Assembly (NCBI RefSeq): GCF_016863275.1
Contig: NZ_BOOO01000037.1
Span: 1-64,000 of the forward strand
Reading direction: 5' to 3'
Length of the DNA stretch: 64,000 nucleotides
Source of the DNA: Planotetraspora mira
GTDB lineage: Bacteria; Actinomycetota; Actinomycetes; Streptosporangiales; Streptosporangiaceae
Under the pieces are notes generated by a model, which was given only the letters and a program-made list of their open reading frames with translations, ran no database searches and was not told where the DNA came from. The stretch's first letter is position 1. Every line of letters starts with the position of its first letter. Positions 48,434 through 56,801 of the stretch are shown piece by piece. A program made the position numbers and the translations under genes.

Positions 48434-48538
48434 CGTCTCTCCCCCACTTGAGCGGCTGCGGGGAGGAGCCTACTGCTGGCGCCCCACGATCCAATCGCAG
48501 ACACGAGACCGTACGCCAGGCACCTAGGGCTGGGCCGA

Positions 48539-48925
48539 TCAGACCGTCTCGACCTTGGCGGCGTCGACCCATCGGGCGAGCACGCTGAACGCGGCCAGTT
48601 GCTCAAGCGCCTCCGCCTCGGGCAGCTCGTTCTGCACGGTGTGGCTCGTCGGGTTGCGGATGGCCCTGTAGCAGCCCTCTGCGTACGCGGCCGCCCCGTC
48701 CTGGAGGCTGCTCTAGGTGGGCGACCCGTCGTCGGCCATGAGGCGCAGCCGAGACTTGCCCGGCTCCGGCGCCTTGGTGGTGAAGGCCTGGCGGAAGAGG
48801 TCCTTCTCGGACACGTCCTTGCGACCGCGCCTATTCTGCGTCTCGGCGTTGAGCTTGACGGCGGCCGCGTGCACCGCCTGCCGGTAGTCCCCGGACTGCC
48901 ACAGAGATAGGGCGCGACCACGCAA
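48539..48925 (-). pseudogene. TIGR02391-family protein with an in-frame stop
   Basis: The frame reads LWQSGDYRQAVHAAAVKLNAE, RKDVSEKDLFRQAF, KAPEPGKSRLRLM, then a TAG at about 48713-48715, and continues SLQDGAAAYAEGCYRAIRNP and LEQLAAFSVLARWVD to the stop. This is the TIGR02391 (Ymh) domain found with abortive-infection-type genes. Only one lesion breaks the conserved part, and any N-terminal half is absent. Confidence 0.7.
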
Positions 48926-48945
48926 GCCATCGCGAGCAGGGCAGC

Positions 48946-49032
48946 ATGATCCGCCGTTACATCGCCTGGCGAAACCGCAACGCCGACAATCCCCGCCTAC
49001 GGCGCATCGTCAAAAAGGCAAGCATGGCCTGA
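48946..49032 (+). pseudogene. C-terminal scrap of an IS630-type transposase
   Basis: The 28 codons read MIRRYIAWRNRNADNPRLRR and end KKASMA, the usual tail of IS630-family transposases. It is followed by TGACGCGGCACT, which recurs at 51012-51023 and may be this element's terminal sequence. Confidence 0.5.
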
Positions 49033-49080
49033 CGCGGCACTGGCACCGTGCGCTCGATCGCGGGAGACGGGTCCGTGCCG

Positions 49081-49950
49081 TCAGGGCTCGTTCGGCGCCC
49101 TGACGGTCCCGCTCGGTGTCATGTCCTGCAGGCCCACCACCCGCAGGAGTCGGAGTCGTTCGTGGGATTCCGTGCCCGGGCGAGCCGTGTGGAGGACGAG
49201 GAGGTGGTGGTTCTCGTCGTTGAGGAGGATTTCGCAGTCCAGTTCCAGAAGGCCGACCACGGGGTGCCGGAAGCGTTTCGTGGTCGCTCGGCGTACCGCC
49301 ACCTCGTGTTGGTCCCAGAGAGTCGCGAACTCGGCACTGGCTGTGCGTAATTCGGCAACCAGGGCGGCGGGCGCGGGGTCGGCCGGGCGGGATGCCGCCA
49401 CCGCGCGCAGGTTCGCCACGTGCACTCGCGCGTGCTCCTCGCGGTCTTCCGGAGGGACGATTTCGCGCGCGGTCGGGTCGAGGAAGTAGCGGCGGAGCAG
49501 GTTGCGGTCCCTCGGCGGGCGGGCCGAGGCGTCGCCGGAGAGTGCCTTCGACAGCGCGTTCTGCGCCAGGACATCGCCCAGGTCGGTGACCACCGAGGCG
49601 GGCGCGTCATACAGGCGGTCCAGGACGAGGAGGAGGCCGGGGCGGACGTGGCCGGACGGGACCTCGTGGCGTGGCGGCTCCTCGTCAGCCAGGTGGAACA
49701 GGTGGGCCCGTTCGTCGCCCGTAAGACGCAGGGCGCGGGCCAGCGCCGTCAGCATCTGACGAGACGGGTGTGGGCCCCGGGACTGTTCGAGGCGCGTGTA
49801 GTAGTCGGTCGACATGCCGGTCAGCGATGCCACCTCCTCACGCCGCAGACCCAGGGTGCGCCGCCGGGGGCCGGCCACCAGACCCACGTCTGAGGGGTGG
49901 AGGCGGGTGCGGGCGCGGCGCAGGAAGTCGGCGAGTTCGGCGCGGTTCAT
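49081..49950 (-). CDS. Helix-turn-helix regulator of the MmyB type
   Basis: The 289-residue protein has an N-terminal XRE helix-turn-helix with the actinobacterial hallmark RRRTLGLRREEVASLTGMST and YYTRLEQSRGPHPS (residues 29-66). A PAS-like MmyB ligand-binding domain follows, with an aromatic-rich core, ending in TARPGTESHERLRLL. Such proteins usually repress a divergent oxidoreductase gene, and here the NAD(P)-binding gene at 50090 is divergent across about 140 bases. The ligand is unknown. Confidence 0.92.
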   Translation of the reverse strand: MNRAELADFLRRARTRLHPSDVGLVAGPRRRTLGLRREEVASLTGMSTDYYTRLEQSRGPHPSRQMLTALARALRLTGDERAHLFHLADEEPPRHEVPSGHVRPGLLLVLDRLYDAPASVVTDLGDVLAQNALSKALSGDASARPPRDRNLLRRYFLDPTAREIVPPEDREEHARVHVANLRAVAASRPADPAPAALVAELRTASAEFATLWDQHEVAVRRATTKRFRHPVVGLLELDCEILLNDENHHLLVLHTARPGTESHERLRLLRVVGLQDMTPSGTVRAPNEP

Positions 49951-50089
49951 CCCTCCAGGGTGGCCCCGATCGCCCGGCTGATCCAGGGACTGACGGTCCC
50001 ATGATCGGAAGGTCTCTCCCGTTCGTCCCGGTCCGACCCCACAGTGGTGGCGCCAGATCGTGGGGCATCAGATCGTGAGGAGATACACC

Positions 50090-50944
50090 GTGTTGACACT
50101 GGTGACGGGTACGACGGGGCAGGTCGGGCGGCGCTTCGTGCCGCGGCTGCTGGCGCAGGCCCAGGCGGAGGAGCGGGTGCGGGTCCTGGTACGCGACGCG
50201 GCGCGCGGGGAGCGGTTCGCGGAACTGGGTGCCGAGGTCGTGCTCGGTGATCTGCGGGACGAGGAGGCCCTCGGCAAGGCGGTGGCCGGGGTGGACGCGG
50301 TCGTGAATGTCGCCGCGTCCTTCCGTGGAGTGCCGGACGAGGAGGCGTGGGCCGTCAACCGGGATGCGGCGGTGGGGTTGGGACGGGCCGCGCTGGCCTC
50401 CGGTGTGCGGCGATTCGTGCAGGTCAGCACCGGGAACGTGTACGGCTCTGGTCGAGGCCGTCCGATGACCGAGGACGACGAGAGCCGGCCCGGCGGCGAG
50501 CTGTGGGGCGCCTACCCGGAGTCCAAGGCGGCCGCCGAGCGGGAGTTGCTGGCGCTGGACGGAATGGATGTGCGCGTCGGCCGGCTGCCTTTTGTATACG
50601 GCGACGGAGACCCGCATCTCGCCCAGTCGCTGCGCTGGGCCGCGAACTGGGCACCCGCCCAGCGGCTGCAGATGGCTCATCACGTCGATGTCGCCCAGGG
50701 GCTGATGCGCCTCCTGTACTCACCGGCGGTGACAAGCCCGATCTACAACATCGCCGACGACTCACCCGTCACAGCGGTTGAGCTGCACCAGCTCAACCGC
50801 GTCGAGGTGCCCGCCGACATGCACACCCGGACCGACCCCGACCCGTGGTTCGGGATCATGTCCACCCAGCGGATCCGCCGGGACCTCGGCTTCCGGCCCA
50901 TCTATCCGAGCGTCTGGGCCGCCCGGGACGCCGGAGCCCTCTGA
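50090..50944 (+). CDS. NAD(P)-dependent epimerase/dehydratase-like oxidoreductase
   Basis: I use the GTG at 50090 because GAGGAG lies at 50077-50082; an in-frame ATG at 50060 lacks a site. The 284-residue extended SDR begins LTLVTGTTGQVGRRF, keeps the acidic residue in GDLRDEEAL, has STGNVYGSG near 120 and the Tyr-Lys pair in YPESKAAAE near 150. The C-terminal substrate domain is normal. Likely controlled by the divergent MmyB-type regulator. Confidence 0.9.
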   Translation: MLTLVTGTTGQVGRRFVPRLLAQAQAEERVRVLVRDAARGERFAELGAEVVLGDLRDEEALGKAVAGVDAVVNVAASFRGVPDEEAWAVNRDAAVGLGRAALASGVRRFVQVSTGNVYGSGRGRPMTEDDESRPGGELWGAYPESKAAAERELLALDGMDVRVGRLPFVYGDGDPHLAQSLRWAANWAPAQRLQMAHHVDVAQGLMRLLYSPAVTSPIYNIADDSPVTAVELHQLNRVEVPADMHTRTDPDPWFGIMSTQRIRRDLGFRPIYPSVWAARDAGAL

Positions 50945-50962
50945 CAGCCAGTGCCCGGCAGG

Positions 50963-51010
50963 CAACGTTTGCTCCATCGTCTGGCGAGCCAGGTGATAGG
51001 GCAAACGTTG
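50963..51010. repeat. Perfect 10-bp inverted repeat after the oxidoreductase gene
   Basis: CAACGTTTGC (50963-50972) and GCAAACGTTG (51001-51010) are exact complements 28 bases apart, with a smaller CTGGCGAGCCAG dyad between them. It could be a terminator or the folded end of a small mobile element, since IS-like sequence begins directly afterwards. Confidence 0.55.
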
Positions 51011-51022
51011 TCTGACGCGGCA

Positions 51023-51826
51023 CTAGCTCAAACGGTGCTTGACCCAAGCGCGACCTGCAGCGATGAGGAGGACAGCGGCGCTATCAGGGCCGATACCGGG
51101 CTGCTGCAGGAGCACTGGAGCTGCAGTCTCAACGGCCGTCGTGATGCGCTTGGACAAGTCGTTGACCTCTGTGGTGAGGTACTGGATCCTCTCGGCCAAA
51201 AGTCTGAGTGTGTAGAGCATGACGGACGCGGTATCGGTGGCTGTCGCAGACTCTAGGGCGACGCATGCGCTGATCAGGCGTGGGACAGACAGTCCTGCTA
51301 GGCGATCGCGTAGGTCGGGGTTAGCGGACACCAGCAGTGCTTTGAGCTGATTGATGGACTGAGTTCGAGCCTTGATCGCCGAGTCCTTGGCGACTTTGAA
51401 CACCCTCAGCATCTCCACTGGGCCGTCGGCACTCTTCGGGGTAGCGTTCGCCTCTCCGGCCAGGACGGCCCGCGCCGCGTTCTCCGCGTCGATCGCGTCG
51501 TTCTTGCCTCGTCGGCGTCGGACTGCCCGGTTCGGCCGGTTGACCTCGAGGACCGTGAACCTCTCGGCTTGCAGATACCGTGCCAATGCCGCCCCGTAGG
51601 ATCCCGTGCCTTCGACTCCCGCGCGTTGGACCTCACCAAGTGAGCGGGCCCAGGCGACGAGCTGCTGGTAGCCCGATGTCGTCGTCGGGAATGTGGCGTG
51701 CGCGACCACGCCGCCGGTCACGGTCAATACTGCGGCGACGTGGATGTCCTTGTGTGTATCGGCTCCCAGAACGATTTGCTCGATCTGGTGCTCGCCTTCG
51801 GGCACGGGCATGCTGACGGTGGTCAT
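51023..51826 (-). pseudogene. IS110-family transposase, C-terminus lost
   Basis: The N-terminal DEDD domain is complete: GADTHKDIHVAAV, VEGTGSYGAALARYL and KNDAIDAENAARAVL. The sequence runs to LLQQPGIGPDSAAVLLIAAG, the first strand of the Transposase_20 domain, and then stops abruptly. The catalytic Ser region is missing. Typical members have about 350-400 residues; this has 267. It ends next to the TGACGCGGCACT motif. Confidence 0.8.
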
Positions 51827-52052
51827 CTGGCTCCTTGCACGACATCAGAGGGGATGGCCGTCGTCGGGCGGGCGTGACGGTCAGAACTGTGATGGTGCCT
51901 TGTAGCGGCAAGGCCCCTATCGGGACACGTCTGCCGGTCCGACGCCAGCAAGCACCGCCCGGAGCAAGGACCGGCAGATCAACCCACAGGCAACAAGGCC
52001 AGTTAGACCACGGGCCAGGACCTCGTCCGGGCGGCACGAGAAGATCCTCACA

Positions 52053-52215
52053 GTTGGACCAGATCTGTTTCCGGATCTCTCTCGGGAACTGCGCGAAGGC
52101 GAGCAGGTCCTCGCGGGCTTGGTCGAGATGGTCGGCGGCAGCCGGGTATTTGGCGGCCAGGGCGTCGATGACCCAGGCGTGCTGGGCTCGGACTTGCTCG
52201 GCGGCCGTTCGGCGT
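52053..52215 (-). pseudogene. IS256-family transposase scrap
   Basis: The minus strand reads HAWVIDALAAKYPAAADHLD followed by AREDLLAFAQFPREIRKQIW, resembling the segment before the last catalytic region of IS256-type transposases. No start or stop belongs to it. The surrounding 51830-52330 is otherwise noncoding element debris. Confidence 0.55.
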
Positions 52216-52346
52216 GATCATGCCGTGGCCACATCCCCTGGCCCGTATCCGGCCGCTTGGCACCTGACCTGCGCAGACGCCGCAAGGGCGAGATCGGCGA
52301 CCGGTTCGCGCCTGTGAGAGCGGCCCGTCCCGCCGAGACGGCGGGC

Positions 52347-52943
52347 TCAGCCCCGGACGGCGGCGATGGCTGCGTCGAGCAGTTCGTCGAGGGGCTTCTC
52401 GCCCCCGGACCGGGTCCATTCGTCGACGGCGACATCCAGACAGGCCAGCGCGGCGGCGACGATCGCCTCGGCCTGGAGCTGCCGGGACGCCGCGGATCCC
52501 TCCAGACGGGGTGTGATGCCGGGCACGAGCAGTTCGTTCCACTGGGCGTGTTTCTGCCGCTGGGCGGCGCGCAGAGCGGGCGTGGTCGTCAGGAGAGTCG
52601 ACCTGGCGAGGGCGATGCCCCCATCGTCATTCAGGGCTCGGAGCGGCTCGTCCAACGCGCGGCGCAGCGCCTCCCATGCCGGCTCCTCGGCCGGGCGCGT
52701 CCGCAGAGCGGCCGCGATGTCATGGCCTACCTGTGCCATGGACCCCACGACCATGTCCTCTTTGGTGGCGAAGTAGCGGAAGACGCTGCGTCCCGACATC
52801 CCCACCGCTGCGGCGACCTGCTCGATCGTCGTCTCTTCGTAGCCCTGCTCCACGAACAGGGTCATTGCGGTGTTGGCGATCTCGGCCTGGACCGCGCGGC
52901 GAGTCACCTCGCGCAGCCCGGATCGCGGTGGGGCGGGACTCAT
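52347..52943 (-). CDS. TetR/AcrR-family regulator
   Basis: I start at MSPAPPRSGL (52943) rather than the upstream Met residues, which lie in an operator-like palindrome. The 198-residue protein has the TetR helix-turn-helix: AEIANTAMTLFVEQGYEETT then VAAAVGMSGRSVFRYFATKED. Its C-terminal half is of the MftR/TetR_C type common in actinomycetes. It is divergent from a VOC protein and SDR pair that it probably represses. Confidence 0.9.
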   Translation of the reverse strand: MSPAPPRSGLREVTRRAVQAEIANTAMTLFVEQGYEETTIEQVAAAVGMSGRSVFRYFATKEDMVVGSMAQVGHDIAAALRTRPAEEPAWEALRRALDEPLRALNDDGGIALARSTLLTTTPALRAAQRQKHAQWNELLVPGITPRLEGSAASRQLQAEAIVAAALACLDVAVDEWTRSGGEKPLDELLDAAIAAVRG

Positions 52944-52961
52944 CACGGTCGCATCATAGCA

Positions 52962-53023
52962 TGATGATTTCGTCATCAAATGCCTCGGTTGTCAGTCACT
53001 GACAAGCTCGTCTATGGTTGACA
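52962..53023. promoter_or_regulatory. Operator-like palindromes and promoter between TetR and VOC genes
   Basis: TGATGA-TTTCG-TCATCA (52962-52978) and TTGTCAG-TCA-CTGACAA (52989-53005) are perfect dyads in the 114-base divergent spacer. A TTGACA (53018-53023) could be a -35 box for the VOC gene. The dyads are good candidates for TetR binding sites. Confidence 0.6.
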
Positions 53024-53057
53024 TCGATCGAGAAGACTCGAATCTCTTGGGGGAGAC

Positions 53058-53816
53058 ATGGACGTCGATCACTACGAGGACGGCGTGCCGTCCTGGGCCG
53101 AACTCACGACACCAGAGCCCGCGGCCTCCGCGGCTTTCTATGGCCGGCTGTTCGGCTGGCACTACACCGATGGCCTGTCCGGCAAGGGGAGCGACCGGAC
53201 CGCGGTGCTGCGGGCCCGGCCGGTCGCCGCGTTCACCGAGAACGCGGGCGCCGAGCGCGCCACATGGACGACGTATGTCAACGTGGCCGATGCCGACGAG
53301 ACCGCGGCCAGGGTCACCGCCGCAGGCGGCGGCGTCCTCAAAGCTCCGGCGGACGTCTCGGCCGCCGGTCGATCCGCGCTGCTGTCCGATCACAGCGGAG
53401 CGCGGTTCGCGGTGTGGCAGCCCGGCCGGCATCGAGGGGCGGGCGTGGTGAACGAGCCCGGCACGTTCTCGTGGGGCGAGCTGATCACCGATGACGTCGA
53501 GGCGTCCGCGGACTTCTACGGCTTGGTCTTCGGCTGGACGGCGACCGCTCCGGAAGGCACACTCGGACGCCGGGAGTGGCGGCTGAACGACCGGCCCGTC
53601 TCCGGACTGCTTCCCCGCCCACCCGCCATGCCTGCCGAGATCCCGCCGTACTGGGACGTGTACTTCACCGTGGCCGACGCCGCCGCCACGGCCGACACGG
53701 TCACCCGCCTCGGCGGAACGGTCCTCATGGGGGTGACGCCCGTCGCACACGGCGTCATCGCCGTCTTCACCGATCCGGCGGGCGCGGTGTTCACCGTCCT
53801 GGCCTCCGGCCGCTGA
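53058..53816 (+). CDS. Two-domain VOC (glyoxalase/bleomycin-resistance fold) protein
   Basis: The 252-residue protein is a tandem VOC protein: PSWAELTTPEPAASAAFYGR with FGWHY in the first half, and FSWGELITDDVEASADFYGL with FGWTA in the second. The halves are related, as usual in the family, and form paired beta-alpha-beta-beta-beta units. Such proteins may be metal-dependent lyases, dioxygenases or binding proteins; activity unknown. The gene follows GGGGGAGAC and is 29 bases before an SDR gene. Confidence 0.9.
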   Translation: MDVDHYEDGVPSWAELTTPEPAASAAFYGRLFGWHYTDGLSGKGSDRTAVLRARPVAAFTENAGAERATWTTYVNVADADETAARVTAAGGGVLKAPADVSAAGRSALLSDHSGARFAVWQPGRHRGAGVVNEPGTFSWGELITDDVEASADFYGLVFGWTATAPEGTLGRREWRLNDRPVSGLLPRPPAMPAEIPPYWDVYFTVADAAATADTVTRLGGTVLMGVTPVAHGVIAVFTDPAGAVFTVLASGR

Positions 53817-53845
53817 CCGGCCCACTCACGAAAGGAGGGATCCCC

Positions 53846-54592
53846 ATGTCAGTCAACGGCAAAGTAGGCATCGTCACCGGAGCGGGCTCCGGGCTCGGTG
53901 AAGCAGGCGCCAAGCGCCTCGCCCGTGAAGGCGCCAAGATCATCGTCACTGATCGCGACCCGGAGTCCGCCGAGCGTGTCGCCGAGGAGATCATCGCCGC
54001 CGGGGGCGAGGCCGCCCCATTCACCGCCGACGTCGCGGAATTCGAGCAGACCCGGCGGCTCGTGGAGTTCGCGGTCACCACGTACGGCCGCCTCGACATG
54101 GCCTTCAACAACGCGGGCGTCACCCCGCGACTCGTCGACGTCCACGAGATCGACCCGGAGGACTGGCTCCGGGTCATCAGCGTCAATCTCACGGGCGTCT
54201 TCAACTGCATGAAGGCCCAGCTGAGCCACTTCGTGGGCCAAGGCGGCGGCGCCGTCGTCAATATGGCCTCCACCGCCGGGGTGATGGCACACGCCGGGAG
54301 GGCCGCCTACTCGGCCTCCAAACACGGCATCGTGGGGCTGACGCGCTCCGCCGCGGTGGAATACGCCCGCCGCGGCATCCGGATCAACGCCGTCGCGCCC
54401 GGCCCGATCGACGGGCCCTCCGCCTGGGGCCTGCCCGCCGAGGTACGGGCCGCGATCGCCGCCAAGACGGCGATGAACCGGCCCGGCACCATGGAGGAGG
54501 TCGCCGGCGTGGTGAACTTCCTGCTCTCCGACGAGGCGGCCTTCGTGACCGGGTCGGTGTACGAGGTCAACGGCGGCCAGACGCAGCTGTGA
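53846..54592 (+). CDS. SDR-family oxidoreductase (glucose-1-dehydrogenase-like)
   Basis: The ATG at 53846 follows AAAGGAGG (53831-53838). The 248-residue classical SDR has TGAGSGLGEAGA (residues 11-22), NNAGVTPR, Ser in NMASTAG and YSASKHGIVGLT with the Tyr-Lys pair, ending VTGSVYEVNGGQTQL. It is 29 bases after the VOC gene and probably co-transcribed with it under the TetR protein. Substrate unknown. Confidence 0.92.
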   Translation: MSVNGKVGIVTGAGSGLGEAGAKRLAREGAKIIVTDRDPESAERVAEEIIAAGGEAAPFTADVAEFEQTRRLVEFAVTTYGRLDMAFNNAGVTPRLVDVHEIDPEDWLRVISVNLTGVFNCMKAQLSHFVGQGGGAVVNMASTAGVMAHAGRAAYSASKHGIVGLTRSAAVEYARRGIRINAVAPGPIDGPSAWGLPAEVRAAIAAKTAMNRPGTMEEVAGVVNFLLSDEAAFVTGSVYEVNGGQTQL

Positions 54593-55309
54593 CGAAACTT
54601 GGGCCTTAGTGCCGACGGTGTTGCGGCTGAGGGCGTCAGGTGTGCCACGGGAGGATCTGGTTCGGCTGCTGGCTGGCCCGATGGGTGTGAAAGCCGATGG
54701 GGCTCGGAAGTGGCTTCAACGACTGGAGGGGCGAACGTCTGGGAGCGAGTGATCTTCATTCGCCCTGACGGCTCTGGAGCGTTTCTACCGGACGCGCCCG
54801 GCGCGGCCCCGTGAACGCCAGGAGACGCCCCAATGCGGCCCCGTCTGCCGAGCGTTACGGCTTGGGGCGCTTAGTGCATTTCGAAGATCGGCAACGACGG
54901 AGAGTCGCCCACCTACTCACAGTGTCGCGGCTCTCCGTCGTTTCCCCGGATATGCGGGGTTCTTGGGGGCATGTGCGATGGCCTGGGGGCAAGGGTGAGG
55001 CCGCCGGCCTGGTCTCCGGCCACCGGGGAGCACCTAGAGCAGTTCACAAGTTGGGACGCCGGCCATCAATGGATCGCGGAACGTCTACGGTCCGCATGAA
55101 GGACGCAGAAGTGAAGGGACCCGGAAGCCACCGGGACCCTTTTCGCGTCCTTGGCCTGCAGCGGCGGGGTTGCGGTTTCATCCCGCGGCTATCCCGGACG
55201 CGGCATCTGACCAGGAAAAACAGGCCAAGATCCATCCCGCGTATATCCCACGATCAGCGACAACCGGCGGCTCTCGGCGACCTACGGCTGCATGGCCCTG
55301 GAAAGCAAA
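54593..55309. other. Non-coding or decayed stretch after the SDR gene
   Basis: No gene I can support. A GTG at 54609 opens 46 codons (ASGVPREDLVRLLAGPMGVK) that look protein-like but end at a stop, perhaps a gene start cut short. At about 55113-55145 an imperfect hairpin (GGGACCCGG/CCGGGACCC) with TTTT resembles a plus-strand terminator. The 176-codon frame at 54811-55341 has random composition. Confidence 0.4.
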
Positions 55310-55310
55310 A

Positions 55311-55328
55311 GAGGCCCCGTGGGGCCTC
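55311..55328 (-). terminator. Intrinsic terminator downstream of the tRNA-like sequence
   Basis: On the minus strand GAGGCCCC and GGGGCCTC form a stem with a 2-base loop followed by TTTTGCTTT. It lies about 18 bases beyond the 3' end of the tRNA-like sequence on the same strand, as expected for a tRNA transcription unit. Confidence 0.75.
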
Positions 55329-55345
55329 TGAGCTGGGATGATCCC

Positions 55346-55440
55346 TGGCGGCAGGTGCAAGGTTCGAACGTGCGTAGGCTGAGCCGACGGTTTTACAGCA
55401 CGTGACCTTTCCTTGCCGCTCATTACATCTGACCTGCGGC
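55346..55440 (-). pseudogene. Degenerate tRNA-Tyr (GTA)-like sequence
   Basis: The minus strand shows tRNA landmarks in order: a 5' stem related to CGCCGCA, a D-arm-like GAGCGGCAAGGA, the anticodon loop CTGTAAA (GTA anticodon), a variable arm GGCTCAGCC typical of type II tRNA-Tyr, a T loop TTCGAAC and a 3' stem TGCCGCC then A. But the acceptor stem has two mismatches, the anticodon stem does not pair (ACGTG against ACCGT) and the T stem has one mismatch. It looks like a decayed tRNA gene or an attachment-site remnant rather than a working tRNA. Confidence 0.5.
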
Positions 55441-55549
55441 GAAGCCTTGCTGTACGGCTCTCGCCGGCAAGATCATTGCATGCATATTGCACGGCCTGGC
55501 GATCAAGCTTTGGCTCCTGCCGTTCCGGGCGCGCGAATGCCCTTCGATA

Positions 55550-55888
55550 TCAGTCCAAGATGCTGGCGAATCGCCAGCCTTCGTAGTGGTGCTCGATCTC
55601 GACCAGGCCCTGACCCTTGCTGGATGATGCCCGCACGCGGTAGTGCCGCACCTCGTGGTCCATCGGCTCGGGTAGCGGGTCGATCCACCATGGGCGCATG
55701 CTCCGCCAGTCGTGGACCAGTTCGATCACCGTGTTCTCCCGCTCTCGCCACACGAACGTGCGAGGCGATCCGTCCTCGTTCTCGGTCGCCTCGCAGGGCT
55801 CGTTGTACACACGCATCGAACCAGAGTGCACCCCCGGGTCCGTGGGCGTCGGAGCATCATCCTCCGAGCGGCCAGCTGAGCTGAGCAC
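55550..55888 (-). CDS. DUF6504 family protein
   Basis: The core from MRVYNEPCEAT onward fits DUF6504: a short beta-rich protein with FVWRERENTVIELVHDWRS, a WW motif (RPWWIDP) and a C-terminal EIEHHYEGWRFASILD. Homologues often lie near the DNA-repair imuB/dnaE2 genes, but none is seen here. The first 24 residues are low-complexity and Asp/Pro-rich, so the real start may be the Met at residue 25 (about 55816). Function unknown. Confidence 0.7.
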   Translation of the reverse strand: MLSSAGRSEDDAPTPTDPGVHSGSMRVYNEPCEATENEDGSPRTFVWRERENTVIELVHDWRSMRPWWIDPLPEPMDHEVRHYRVRASSSKGQGLVEIEHHYEGWRFASILD

Positions 55889-55955
55889 AAAGCCCCGGCC
55901 TCCGGACGAGGATGCGGTTTCGTGGTCTTGACCTGCAGTTTTCTAGCATCACGAC

Positions 55956-56132
55956 ATGGCCATGTGGGTTGGCGTTAACGGGTTCGAGGTCGAGGCGATC
56001 GTCCTGGACGGCCGGCAGCGCCTACGGGTGAAGCAGCACGGCTACCTGGTGGCCTACTGTGCCACCGTCTGCGAGGTCGCCCGGCATGTGGACCTTGCCG
56101 ACCTCGTCGAAGTGGTCGAGTTCAGGCGGTAG
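55956..56132 (+). CDS. Small 58-residue conserved-looking protein
   Basis: The ATG at 55956 opens 58 codons: MAMWVGVNGFEVEAIVLDGR, a middle RLRVKQHGYLVAYCATV, and EVARHVDLADLVEVVEFRR. It has alternating hydrophobic strands and codon use of a real gene. The alternating pattern suggests a small beta domain. It is convergent with the broken MerB/Clp-N gene, overlapping its end by 11 bases. No family name known; similar short proteins occur near transposons in actinomycetes by memory only. Confidence 0.55.
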   Translation: MAMWVGVNGFEVEAIVLDGRQRLRVKQHGYLVAYCATVCEVARHVDLADLVEVVEFRR

Positions 56133-56735
56133 CGCGAGCCGCCTTCCGCAAAGCCATCCGCGCAGCTTGCTGACCTGGGCGTAGACGTCGTGAACATGTA
56201 CGTGACGTGAGTAGCCAGGGGTCGGCCGCTGGACGTAGTGGCCATCCGGTGCGGAGGCCGCGTGGTTCGGCGCGCAGGATCTCTACGGCGGTCTGGGCGC
56301 AGCTGCCGCAGATCCAGACGCCGGGTCCGGCGACGAGGGGGCCCAGGTCCTTGCACCCGCAGAATGAGCAGGCCCGGTCGGTGTTCTTGCTCTTGCCGAT
56401 GCGGCGGTGTCGGCGTTGGACCGGGACGATCCACTCCTCGACCTCCTTCTTGACGCGGGCGGGTTCGACACCGAGGTCGTTGAGGACGCGGCGGGCGGAA
56501 GACCCAGGGTCCAGGGCCAGGCAGAACAGCAGGCGCTCGGTCCGGAACTGGGATTGGCCGCGCCGGGCGGCCAGCCTCCGACCGTGGGGCCGTCTTCGAT
56601 GTGGACGACGTGCGCGGTGGGCATGGCGGAGGAGGGGTAGGCCGCGCTGATGACGCCACTGGCGTCCAGGCGCAGGAAGTCCGCGGCGTGTAGCTGGGCC
56701 AGGATCGTGCGGCCGTCGGTGCAGCCTCGTCGAGC
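56122..56735 (-). pseudogene. MerB-like / Clp-N / zinc-finger fusion gene, broken
   Basis: The 5' part reads LHAADFLRLDASGVISAAYP and PTAHVVHIEDGPTV, the winged-helix start of alkylmercury-lyase-like proteins. After a frameshift near 56585 the frame continues with a Clp N-terminal-type repeat (RTERLLFCLALDPGSSARRV, LNDLGVEPARVKKEVEEWI) and a ClpX-type C4 zinc finger (RACSFCGCKDLGPLVAG with VWICGSCAQTAVEIL). The first codons are missing. The original fusion would be a multi-domain regulatory protein, now inactive. Confidence 0.6.
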
Positions 56736-56801
56736 TCGGTCGTCGACCCTCCTCGCCGGAGACTTGTCGCCCGGTGGTGCTACCGACGCCTCGACGAGCG
56801 C

